Counted from the first letter of the stretch, positions 1 to 5,798 are shown. The stretch is DNA of 6,845 nt from DATKEG01 sp035544515 (GCA_035544515.1 DATKEG010000092.1:1-6845), one strand, 5' to 3'. Notes: a model not told the origin generated them from the sequence alone. A program made the numbers and translations.

Positions 1-1254
1 GGCGGCGGGACGGCTGGCCGCGGGACGCCGCGCGGGTGGCGGGGCCACCCGCGGCCGCGGGGCCCCGGCCAGGTCCCGCTTCGAGAGCGCGATGAGCGAC
101 TCGGCCGGCCGCCGTCCGTCGGGCAGCACGAAGACGTGGACGTGGTCGTTGGGCTCGCGCAGCGCCTCCACGCGGTGGGCGCGCTCGAGAGCGGCGATCG
201 CCTGCATGACGGCCTGCTGCTCGGCGGCGGCCATGCGCCCGGTGTAGACGTCGAAGGCCAGGCCGCTCGCGTGCGGCGGCTCGTCGATGGCGGTGGCGCT
301 CCGGTTCGCGCGGGTGAGCCGGCGCTGGTAGCCGAGCGTCCGCACCAGGGAGCTGACCGGCAACGGCCGGTCGAACTGCTCCCGGTACCCCTGCGCGATC
401 TCCAGCATGACGTCGCGTGCCTCGGGCCGCAGGAAGCTGAGCAGGCGTGCCTTGAAGCGCACCCGGTGCGCCGGGTCCTGGAGGTCGTACGACCGGCCCT
501 CGAACGCGCGGGCCGTGTCCACGAGGAGCGCATGCTCGCCGACCACCATCCGGCGGCGGTCGTAGTCCTCGTAGAACGAGGCCAGCACCTTGCGGCGCTG
601 CTCGAGCATGCGCACCGCCGCCGCTCCGCCGTTGATCCGCGACTGCAGCGTGACCCTCCGCCGGCGCTGCACGCGCGTCTGGCGCGGCATCTTGCGGAGC
701 TGCCCGCGCTGGGCCGCCACCTCCGCGCGCAGGGTCTCCAGCCGGGCCGTCATCTCGTCGTGGGCGTCCCGGAAGTCGCCCCAGCCGTCATAGAGGGGGA
801 TCTCCATGCCGCTCTTCGGGTCGTAGTGCGTGAAAGGATCGCCGTCGGCGAGCCCGGCCACGCCGTAGAGCAGGTACTCCTCGCCGAAGGGCCGGATCTC
901 GACGAGCTGGTCCCGCTCGATCAGGCGCACGAGGTCCGCGTAATCGTGCGGCATGTCGAGGTCCTGCTCGCGGGTGGCCGCGACCTGGATGGCCAGGAAG
1001 CGCTTGCGGTCGGTGTAGTGCCGCAGCTCGGAGGGCACCGTCACCTTGGCCGCGCGCCCCACGGGCTCCCCGCGCGGCTCCTCCACCTTCCGGGCCATGT
1101 CCTTCCAGGTCTCGACGCGTGGCGCGTCGACCATGGGCGGAGGCGGCTCCTCGGGCTCCCCGAAGCGGCGCGCCGCCAGGTGGACGGCGAGGGCGCAAAG
1201 GGCCAGCATCAGCACGGCGCAGAGCGCGATCAGCCGGCGGCGCGGAGAGGGCAT
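1..1254 (-). CDS. Membrane-anchored M15/DUF5715-like zinc peptidase domain protein (3' partial)
   Basis: The frame is open from an ATG at 1254 down to base 1, giving 418 residues with no stop, so the C-terminus lies outside the window. A GGAG lies 9 bases upstream of the ATG. Residues 8-28 are a hydrophobic signal or anchor segment after an arginine-rich start; there is no proper lipobox. Residues about 75-140 form a globular domain. Residues about 160-235 are charged and helical, probably coiled coil. Residues 297-377 resemble DUF5715 and the M15 D-Ala-D-Ala peptidases: VRTLGYQRRL, then PPHASGLAFDV, then NDHVHVFV. Likely zinc ligands are H328, D335 and H373. The canonical ExxWH is not seen; E367 or D370 could be the catalytic acid. 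After residue 395 comes a Pro/Ala/Arg tail. An extracytoplasmic cell-wall or peptide hydrolase is inferred, and activity is uncertain. Divergent from the gene at 1394. Confidence 0.82.
   Translation of the reverse strand, partial: MPSPRRRLIALCAVLMLALCALAVHLAARRFGEPEEPPPPMVDAPRVETWKDMARKVEEPRGEPVGRAAKVTVPSELRHYTDRKRFLAIQVAATREQDLDMPHDYADLVRLIERDQLVEIRPFGEEYLLYGVAGLADGDPFTHYDPKSGMEIPLYDGWGDFRDAHDEMTARLETLRAEVAAQRGQLRKMPRQTRVQRRRRVTLQSRINGGAAAVRMLEQRRKVLASFYEDYDRRRMVVGEHALLVDTARAFEGRSYDLQDPAHRVRFKARLLSFLRPEARDVMLEIAQGYREQFDRPLPVSSLVRTLGYQRRLTRANRSATAIDEPPHASGLAFDVYTGRMAAAEQQAVMQAIAALERAHRVEALREPNDHVHVFVLPDGRRPAESLIALSKRDLAGAPRPRVAPPPARRPAASRPAA
31..53. repeat. Perfect 10-bp inverted repeat in the peptidase-like gene tail
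   Basis: CGCGGGTGGC (31-40) and GCCACCCGCG (44-53) are exact reverse complements with a GGG loop. It lies in the codons for the Pro/Arg/Ala tail. It may simply follow from the low-complexity coding sequence. Confidence 0.4.
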
Positions 1255-1393
1255 CGTCTCTGGCTCCAAGGGCCCGACACGACTAGATGAACAGATCGCG
1301 CGCGGCGATGCAAGCGCGCCGGCGATTTTTCGCCCTCGGCTGACGTTTCTTCACAACTGCGGACCGGCCGGCGCGATACTGGTCGGGGCAGCC
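1255..1393. promoter_or_regulatory. Divergent intergenic region between two envelope genes
   Basis: These 139 bases separate two divergent starts and must hold both promoters. No element is convincing. For the plus strand, GATACT at 1375-1380 matches four of six bases of a -10 box, and TTCACA at 1350-1355 is a possible -35, but the spacing of 19 is long. A small perfect hairpin lies at 1321-1334 (arms GGCGA/TCGCC, loop TTTT). No RNA gene is visible. Confidence 0.3.
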
Positions 1394-1915
1394 ATGCGAG
1401 GACGCGGCCGGGCGACGATCGGAGCCGCCGGGGCGGCGGTGGCGTCCGCGCTCATCGCGGTGGCCGCGCTCTGGCGGCCGCGCCCGGCCGCCGAGATGGA
1501 GCGCCCGGCCCGGGCCGACGCGGCGGGGCCGCCCGTGATCGCCGTGGCGGAGGTCCAGCTCGGGCGCGCCGTGCGCCTGGACAAGCGCATCGCCGTTCCC
1601 ACGGAGACGTTTTCGCCCGACGAGACCATCTACGCGTCCGTGGTCACGGAGGGCCGGGCCGATCACGTCCGGCTCACCGCGCGCTGGAGCCACCAGGGGC
1701 GAGTGGTGGCCGAGGTGTCGCAGGGGATAGCACCCGCGGGGACGGCGGCCAGCGAGTTCAACGTCTGGAGGCCGCGCGGCTTCGCGCCCGGCGAATACGA
1801 GGTCGAGATCCTGGTGGACGGCGTGCCCGCCGGCGCGCGCCGGTTCACCGTGACTGATGCCGCCGAGACGACCCGTCTCAAGGAGGAGCCATGGTCAAGA
1901 CGCTCAACAAGGTGA
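1394..1915 (+). CDS. Secreted or membrane-anchored Ig-like hypothetical protein
   Basis: This is a 173-residue protein with no function I recognise. Residues 8-27 form an Ala-rich hydrophobic segment after a basic start (MRGRGR), fitting a signal peptide or single anchor. Residues about 50-154 read as an all-beta domain with alternating hydrophobics, and resemble Ig-like domains of exported proteins: AVPTETFSPDETIYASV, then LTARWSHQGRVV, then GFAPGEYEVEILVDG and a closing RRFTV. The frame is open well upstream, but the ATG at 1394 is chosen because it begins the export segment and a GGGG lies about 6 bases before it. The last 25 bases overlap the next gene, and that gene's Shine-Dalgarno lies inside this one, so the two are probably co-transcribed and translationally coupled. 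Role in the envelope is inferred only. Confidence 0.72.
   Translation: MRGRGRATIGAAGAAVASALIAVAALWRPRPAAEMERPARADAAGPPVIAVAEVQLGRAVRLDKRIAVPTETFSPDETIYASVVTEGRADHVRLTARWSHQGRVVAEVSQGIAPAGTAASEFNVWRPRGFAPGEYEVEILVDGVPAGARRFTVTDAAETTRLKEEPWSRRSTR
1880..1886 (+). promoter_or_regulatory. Shine-Dalgarno AAGGAGG for the DUF4383-type gene
   Basis: A near-perfect AAGGAGG sits 4 bases before the ATG at 1891, within the end of the upstream gene. It fixes the start of the membrane protein and supports the 25-base overlap as real. Confidence 0.75.
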
Positions 1916-2274
1916 TCGGCGTGGTCCTGCTCGTGGTGGGGCTGTGGGGGCTCGCCGAACCAAACCTGCTCGGGATGCACCTGACTCCGGTGCACAACGT
2001 CATCCACCTGCTCACGGCCGCGGTCGCCCTCTACATGGGCTTCGTGGCCTCGGTATCCGCGGCGCGCACGTTCAGCATCGCGTTCGGCGCGGTGTACCTG
2101 CTGCTGGGAGTCCTGGGTTTCGTCGCGCCGGGGCTGGTGACCTCGGTCATCGGCCACCCGCCCGTCGGCGCGGGCGAGCTGACGCCGGACAACGTGGTGC
2201 ACGTGCTGCTCGGGGGCGCGTTTCTCGCGGTGGGCCTCCTGCAATCCCGCGCGTTGGCCCCGCGGGCGGCCTAA
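1891..2274 (+). CDS. Four-helix membrane protein, DUF4383-type
   Basis: This 127-residue protein is almost entirely membrane-embedded. Predicted helices by eye are residues 5-22, 34-54, 59-80 and 100-117, with both termini probably cytoplasmic. Conserved-looking polar positions are PVHNVIH (H35, N36, H39) at the start of helix 2 and DNVVH (D100, N101, H104) at the start of helix 4. This repeated D/N..H pattern with Gly-rich helices is typical of DUF4383 and related small membrane proteins of unknown function. The ATG at 1891 is set by a strong Shine-Dalgarno. It overlaps the preceding secreted protein by 25 bases, and the next gene follows 50 bases later. The family assignment is from pattern memory; no biochemical role is known to me. 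Confidence 0.82.
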   Translation: MVKTLNKVIGVVLLVVGLWGLAEPNLLGMHLTPVHNVIHLLTAAVALYMGFVASVSAARTFSIAFGAVYLLLGVLGFVAPGLVTSVIGHPPVGAGELTPDNVVHVLLGGAFLAVGLLQSRALAPRAA

Positions 2275-2317
2275 AGGTGGAAACCCCTTGACGGCGGGGC
2301 CGCCCCTGGGAGAGGGT

Positions 2318-2321
2318 GGAG
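2318..2321 (+). promoter_or_regulatory. Ribosome binding site supporting the ATG at 2325
   Basis: The stretch AGAGGGTGGAG (2311-2321) runs up to 3 bases before ATG 2325. It favours that ATG over the in-frame GTG at 2316, which would place the site inside the gene. Confidence 0.45.
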
Positions 2322-2324
2322 TAC

Positions 2325-2741
2325 ATGGCTAGCCCACGGCGCCGCAAACTGCCGGCCGACCAACGCGCCGGGAAGTCCAGCGGGCCGCGCGACCGCCGCG
2401 CGCGGCCACGCTACAGCTCGGCGACCGCGGTCGCCGCCGAGGCGATGCGGACGGGCGTGATCCCGGCCGCGCGCGCGCGCACGCGGCCGGAGATCCCGCA
2501 CGAGGACGAGACGATCCGCGTCGGCGATCCCGACGACCGCTCGCTCGCCAACGAGTACGTCGGCGAGGACACGCCGGGCGGCACCAGCCCCACGCCCGAC
2601 CAGAACAGCGTGGACGACATCGGGCGCGCCTACGGGTTGCAGGAAGAGGACGCGGGTCAGCTGCGCTCCGCGGCCGAGGTGCTGAAGCGGCGCGACAAGC
2701 GCCGGTCCGAGCTGACGCCCCCGCGCCGCCGCCGCGTCTAG
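2325..2741 (+). CDS. DUF6335-type protein of unknown function
   Basis: This is a 138-residue soluble protein with no signal peptide or membrane segment. Residues 1-35 are basic and probably disordered (MASPRRRKLP...). Residues 42-130 match my memory of DUF6335, a small family best known from cyanobacteria: TGVIP near 43, then GEDTPGGTSPTPDQNSVDDIG at about 80-100, then AYGLQEED and a basic KRRDKRRSELTP end, where family members carry K..RD.RWEL.P. The basic tail RRRRV ends at the TAG at 2739. The function of the family is unknown to me. The start is taken at ATG 2325; GTG 2316 would add three residues. The next gene starts one base after the stop, so these two are very probably one transcript. 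Confidence 0.75.
   Translation: MASPRRRKLPADQRAGKSSGPRDRRARPRYSSATAVAAEAMRTGVIPAARARTRPEIPHEDETIRVGDPDDRSLANEYVGEDTPGGTSPTPDQNSVDDIGRAYGLQEEDAGQLRSAAEVLKRRDKRRSELTPPRRRRV
2463..2490. repeat. 9-bp inverted repeat around an alternating GC tract
   Basis: CCGGCCGCG (2463-2471) and CGCGGCCGG (2482-2490) are exact reverse complements around a 10-base loop. An alternating purine-pyrimidine run spans 2469-2485. It lies in the DUF6335-type gene, encoding the Ala/Arg stretch near residues 47-54. Probably compositional. Confidence 0.3.
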
Positions 2742-2742
2742 A

Positions 2743-2949
2743 TTGACCGAGGCCGGCCGAGCCGAGCCGCCGCGGCCCTTCCCCGACAGCCTCTGCCACT
2801 CCTGCGCGGCGCCGCCGCGCTACGTGGTGAGCGACCGGGGATCGGTGTTCATCTACTGTCCGGCGCTGAAGCTCTACCCGCCTCAGCCCGTGCGCGCCTG
2901 CGCCGCCTACGTGCCGTGGGAGCCGCCGGGCCCCGACTACTTGCGGTAG
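2743..2949 (+). CDS. Small four-cysteine (zinc-ribbon-like) protein
   Basis: This 68-residue protein begins at a TTG one base after the preceding stop; no ATG or GTG precedes it in frame and no clear Shine-Dalgarno is present, so translation is probably coupled. Cysteines are C18, C21 (SLCHSC), C39 (IYCP) and C53 (RAC), spaced CxxC-17-C-13-C, which could bind one zinc. The core DSLCHSCAAPPRYVVS, then GSVFIYCP and YPPQPV, looks conserved rather than random, and third codon positions are almost all G or C. The C-terminus is Pro-rich (VPWEPPGPDY). No DNA-binding or enzyme domain is recognised; a small metal-binding or partner protein is inferred. Its last 13 bases overlap the opposite-strand frame ending at 2937. 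Confidence 0.65.
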   Translation: MTEAGRAEPPRPFPDSLCHSCAAPPRYVVSDRGSVFIYCPALKLYPPQPVRACAAYVPWEPPGPDYLR

Positions 2950-3110
2950 TCGAGCGCGGGCTGGCGATCGCCGATGCGCGGCGCGTAGGTCACGCCCTCG
3001 CGCCGCCGGTCGAAGTCGGCGCGCGCCGCCTCGAGGTGGCGCGGGTCGGCGAAGAGGTCCGATCGTGCGCCGCGGCCCGCTGGTGAATAATCCGGCTGAT
3101 GCCCTGGCAA
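2937..3110 (-). CDS. Short convergent coding frame, possibly a small gene or a gene remnant
   Basis: From about 3059 down to the TAG at 2939-2937 this strand reads DLFADPRHLEAARADFD, then RRREGVTYAPRIGDRQPA and LDYRK. In this stretch nearly every codon ends in G or C while second positions are mixed, the pattern of real genes in this genome. Upstream of 3059 the pattern fades. The only in-frame ordinary start nearby is a TTG at 3110 without a Shine-Dalgarno, giving 57 residues and overlapping the start of the fusion gene by 12 bases. The frame stays open further, antisense to that gene, but that looks like a shadow. It may be a small protein with an unusual start, or the 3' remnant of a gene whose front was lost. 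No family recognised; no membrane segment. Confidence 0.4.
   Translation of the reverse strand: MPGHQPDYSPAGRGARSDLFADPRHLEAARADFDRRREGVTYAPRIGDRQPALDYRK
3086..3091 (+). promoter_or_regulatory. Candidate -10 box (AATAAT) just before the fusion gene
   Basis: AATAAT matches five of six bases of TATAAT and is the only AT-rich island around. It lies 7 bases before the ATG at 3099, so transcription would begin at or next to the start codon. No good -35 is visible at 15-19 bases upstream. Confidence 0.25.
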
Positions 3111-4895
3111 CGAGCGCTCGACGTCGCCCTCCTCGCCGCACGCGAGGCCGGCCGCATCCTCCTGGCCGACTTCCACCGGCGGGACGGACCGCGCGGCGCG
3201 GTGGACAAGGCGGACGCCGACCTGGAGGCGGAGGGCGCGATCCGCGGCCGGCTCCTCGCCGCGTTCCCATCCTGGGGCTACCTGGGCGAGGAGACCGGGC
3301 GCGTCGAGGGCGCCCCCGGAGAACCCATCTGGCTGGTGGACCCCAACGACGGCACGCGCGACTACCTGGCCGGGCAGCGCGGCAGCGCGGTGGCCATCGG
3401 GTTGCTCGCGGGCGGCCGCCCCGTGCTGGGCGTCGTGTTCGCGTTCGCCTACCCGGACAGCGCGGGCGACCTCTTCGCGTGGGCCGAGGGGGGCGGGCCG
3501 CTGACCCGCAACGGCGCCGCCGTGGACCCTCGCCCTCCGGCGGCGCTGGGGCCCCTCGACGTCGTCCTCGTGTCGAGCAAGGGCGACCGCGACCCCGACG
3601 GCAACCTGCGCTGCGCGCTTCCCGCCCGCTTCCGCACCCTGCCGAGCATCGCCCATCGCCTCGCCGTCGCCGCGGCCGGCGAGGCGGCGGCGGCCACGTC
3701 CTTGCACTCGCCGGGCGCGTGGGATTACGGGGCCGGGCACGCGCTCGCGCGCGCGGCCGGCGGCGTGCTGCTGGACGAGCGCGGACGGGACGTCGTCTAC
3801 GCGCCGGACGGCAGCAGCTCGGCGCGCTTTGCGTTCTCCGGCGCGCCCGCCCTGGCCGCGGAGCTGGCGGCGCGGCCGTGGCACGAGATCCGCGGCGCCG
3901 CCTGGGGTGGCTTCCGCCCCGTGCGCCTCGAGCGCGGACGCACCGTCGCGGATCCCGGCGTCCTCGCGCGCGCGCAGGGCTGCTTGTTCGGGCAGATCGC
4001 GGGAGACAGCCTGGGCAGCCTGGTGGAGTTCGCGCCTGCGGAAGAGATCGCACGACGGTTCCCGGACGGGGGGCCGCGGCTGTTGGCCGACGGCGGCCGG
4101 TGGCAGACCCTCGCCGGTCAGCCCACCGACGACTCCGAGATGGCGCTCGCCCTGGCCCGCAGCCTGGCGGCGGCGGGCGACTGGGACGGCGAGCGGGTGT
4201 TCGCGGCCTACCAGGACTGGTACCGCTCGGGCCCCTTCGACGTCGGCCAGACGACGCGCGCCGCGCTGAACGGCTACCACGTCGGCGAGAGCCAGGCCAA
4301 CGGCTCGCTGATGCGCGCGAGCCCGCTCGGGATCTTCGCCCACGCGCGCGCGGCGGCCGAGGCCGCGGCGCTGGCGCGCCGGGACAGCGCGCTGACGCAC
4401 CCGCACCCGGTCTGCGGCGATGCCGTGGCCGCCTTCGTGGTCGCGGTGGCGCACGCGATACGTGAGGGCGGCGACGCGGCCTCCGCCCACGAGGCGGCGC
4501 TCGGGGGGGCGCGCGGGGCCTCCGCGCAGCCGCCGGTCGTCCGCGCGCTCGAAGCGGCGCGCACCGGGCCGCCGGCCTGCGACGGCGAGAAGCAGGGATG
4601 GGTGCTCATCGCGCTGCAGAGCGCGTTCCACGCCCTGCTGCACGCCCCGACCCTGGAGGAGGGCGTGGTGTCCACGGTGCGCCGCGGCGGCGACACCGAT
4701 ACGAACGCGGCGATCGCGGGCGCGCTGCTCGGCGCCGTGCACGGGCGCGACGGCGTGCCCGCGCAGTGGCGGAGCATGGTCCTGAGCTGTCGCGCGCATC
4801 CCTCGCGCGCCCGCCATCCGCGGCCGATGCCCTTCTGGCCGACCGACGTCCTCGAGCTCGCGGAGCGGCTGCTGCTGGCCGGCGCTCCGGCCTGA
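3099..4895 (+). CDS. Fusion of inositol-monophosphatase-family phosphatase and ADP-ribosylglycohydrolase
   Basis: This is a 598-residue cytoplasmic protein with two enzyme domains. Residues 1-260 are an IMPase/CysQ-type Mg-dependent phosphatase: GEE at 63-65, DPNDGT at 81-86 and WDYGAGHALARAAGG at 208-222, giving metal ligands E64, D81, D84 and D209. Residues about 285-595 are a DraG/ARH glycohydrolase: GCLFGQIAGDSLG at 294-306, TDDSEM at 343-348, NGSLMRASPLG at 401-411, THPHP at 433-437 and GGDTDTNAAIAG at 530-541. T343, D344, D345, D532, D534 and T535 would hold the two metal ions. Each domain is near normal length, so neither is a fragment. ATG 3099 is the first start after an in-frame stop at 3084; no Shine-Dalgarno is seen. 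The family facts suggest removal of phosphate (from nucleotides, NADP or a sugar) and of ADP-ribose; the actual substrate is unknown. Confidence 0.92.
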   Translation: MPWQRALDVALLAAREAGRILLADFHRRDGPRGAVDKADADLEAEGAIRGRLLAAFPSWGYLGEETGRVEGAPGEPIWLVDPNDGTRDYLAGQRGSAVAIGLLAGGRPVLGVVFAFAYPDSAGDLFAWAEGGGPLTRNGAAVDPRPPAALGPLDVVLVSSKGDRDPDGNLRCALPARFRTLPSIAHRLAVAAAGEAAAATSLHSPGAWDYGAGHALARAAGGVLLDERGRDVVYAPDGSSSARFAFSGAPALAAELAARPWHEIRGAAWGGFRPVRLERGRTVADPGVLARAQGCLFGQIAGDSLGSLVEFAPAEEIARRFPDGGPRLLADGGRWQTLAGQPTDDSEMALALARSLAAAGDWDGERVFAAYQDWYRSGPFDVGQTTRAALNGYHVGESQANGSLMRASPLGIFAHARAAAEAAALARRDSALTHPHPVCGDAVAAFVVAVAHAIREGGDAASAHEAALGGARGASAQPPVVRALEAARTGPPACDGEKQGWVLIALQSAFHALLHAPTLEEGVVSTVRRGGDTDTNAAIAGALLGAVHGRDGVPAQWRSMVLSCRAHPSRARHPRPMPFWPTDVLELAERLLLAGAPA

Positions 4896-4907
4896 TCATC
4901 AGGCCGG
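4887..4907. terminator. Perfect palindrome at convergent gene ends, probable bidirectional hairpin
   Basis: The arms CCGGCCTGAT and ATCAGGCCGG are exact reverse complements around one central C. As RNA this gives a 9-bp GC-rich stem with a 3-base loop on either strand. It covers both stop codons: TGA at 4893-4895 on plus, and TGA read from 4901-4899 on minus. No T-tract follows on either side, so intrinsic termination is unproven; it may instead block or stabilise 3' ends. Confidence 0.5.
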
Positions 4908-5693
4908 GGGCTTCGCGAACCCCTCGGCGCGGTCGCGCTCGCGCAGGCGGTCGGGTGCCTGCCGCCGGGGCCGGACGTCGATGCCCAGCGCGCGCAGCCC
5001 CGGCGCGTACTCGTAGCGGAGCGTCACGCGCTCGCCGGGATGCGGCTGTGGATCGAAGTCCACGAGGGTGGCCGGGTCGTGCGCGGGCGCGCCCCAGCCC
5101 GTGCCCGGGTACGAGCGCGGGGCGGCGGACTCGTCGCGTCCGCTCTCGGGCGACGGCATCTCGCGGCCGCCGCGCCGGGGCGTCACCTCGGCCACGGGCC
5201 GGCGCTCGCGATGGACGGCCACTTCGATCCATCCCATCTTCGCGTTGGCCTGGCCGGAGCGCGCCGCGTAGGAGCGTCGCTCGTCAACGAAGGTGAAGCG
5301 CCGCACCTCGTCGAGCGAGGTCCGCCAGCCGCGCACGGTGATCGCGTCCCAGGGGCCCAGGACGTACATGCGTCCGGGCGGCGTGAAGCCGGGCGCCCCG
5401 GCCGCTCGGTCCCCGCTGACGGCGTTGAGCCCGTCGACCGTGATGACGACACCGAGCCGCTCGCCCGTCCGGTTGGCGAGCCGCAGCGCGTAGCCGGCCC
5501 GGGGCCGGGCCTCCACGTAGTACCGGCCCGAGCCGTCCGGCGCGCGGAAGAGGGGAGCGGGCCGGCCGGCGACGTCGAGCGATACCGACACGAGCGAGCC
5601 CACCTCCTCGCGGGGCGGGAGGTGGGCACCCGCCGTGGAGGGGACGAGGGCAGCCAGGCCGAGCAGCCAGGGGGCGGGTCCGGAGAAACGCAT
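4899..5693 (-). CDS. Exported conserved hypothetical protein
   Basis: This is a 264-residue protein with a signal peptide: MRF, hydrophobic residues 8-18, and a likely cleavage after AGA at 21-23. The mature part resembles a proteobacterial family of exported proteins without known function that I recall by pattern: YYVEARPRAGYALRLANRTGE, then VITVDGLNAVSGDRA (84-97), then YVLGPW, GWRTSLDEVRRFTF (122-135), SYAARSGQ (141-148) and WIEVAVHRER. A second conserved-looking block is SYPGTGWG (194-201) followed by VTLRYEYAPGLRALGID. The linker 164-192 is charged and probably flexible. A near-perfect Shine-Dalgarno stands 5 bases before the ATG at 5693. It converges on the fusion gene with three bases between the stops, and shares a divergent control region with the sensor gene. 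No catalytic motif recognised; a periplasmic or surface role is inferred. Confidence 0.83.
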   Translation of the reverse strand: MRFSGPAPWLLGLAALVPSTAGAHLPPREEVGSLVSVSLDVAGRPAPLFRAPDGSGRYYVEARPRAGYALRLANRTGERLGVVITVDGLNAVSGDRAAGAPGFTPPGRMYVLGPWDAITVRGWRTSLDEVRRFTFVDERRSYAARSGQANAKMGWIEVAVHRERRPVAEVTPRRGGREMPSPESGRDESAAPRSYPGTGWGAPAHDPATLVDFDPQPHPGERVTLRYEYAPGLRALGIDVRPRRQAPDRLRERDRAEGFAKPPA

Positions 5694-5698
5694 GCGGT

Positions 5699-5705
5699 AC
5701 CTCCT
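5699..5705 (-). promoter_or_regulatory. Shine-Dalgarno AGGAGGT for the exported protein
   Basis: Read on the minus strand, AGGAGGT ends 5 bases before the ATG at 5693. It confirms that start and implies strong initiation. Confidence 0.75.
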
Positions 5706-5776
5706 CGTCCCGGGTACGCGCGGGCCACCCCGCCTATTCCCGCGCGGCGATGGTAGGCTGGTTTTGCCGCGTTCGA

Positions 5777-5790
5777 GCGTTCCGGAATGC
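5777..5790. promoter_or_regulatory. Dyad-symmetric element in the divergent control region
   Basis: GCGTTCCGGAATGC contains the perfect 8-base palindrome TTCCGGAA, and symmetry extends to 14 bases with one mismatched pair. GCGTTC also occurs directly upstream at 5769-5774. It lies just before the sensor's Shine-Dalgarno and could be an operator for either divergent gene. Palindromes of this size do arise by chance in GC-rich DNA. Confidence 0.25.
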
Positions 5791-5792
5791 CC

Positions 5793-5798
5793 AGGAGG
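5793..5798 (+). promoter_or_regulatory. Shine-Dalgarno AGGAGG for the sensor gene
   Basis: AGGAGG lies 6 bases before the ATG at 5805 and decides that start. Confidence 0.75.

Noticed and set aside
136..1290. Plus-strand 384-residue open frame over the peptidase-like gene
   Set aside because: The opposite strand shows clear domain motifs and a signal segment over the same bases; this frame is a compositional shadow.
2288..2293. TTGACG as a -35 box before the DUF6335-type gene
   Set aside because: No -10-like sequence lies 15-19 bases downstream; that stretch is GC-rich.
2316..2318. GTG as the start of the DUF6335-type gene
   Set aside because: It adds only three residues and lies inside the purine-rich ribosome site of the ATG at 2325; not excluded but less likely.
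4503..4509. Run of seven G as a possible frameshift site in the glycohydrolase domain
   Set aside because: Motifs before (NGSLMR, THPHP) and after (GGDTDTN) the run are in the same frame, so the gene is intact here.
2329..4817. Very long open frames on the minus strand opposite the DUF6335-type, cysteine-protein and fusion genes
   Set aside because: They are Arg/Pro/Ala-rich low-complexity translations expected antisense to high-GC genes, with no recognisable domains; only the 2937-3059 end has a real coding signature.
5040..5756. Plus-strand 238-residue open frame over the exported-protein gene
   Set aside because: Low-complexity translation without motifs, against a minus-strand gene with a signal peptide, a family pattern and a strong ribosome site.
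5751..5768. Sigma-54-like sequence TGGTAGGCTGGTTTTGCC
   Set aside because: The GG and GC elements are 12 bases apart instead of the required 10.
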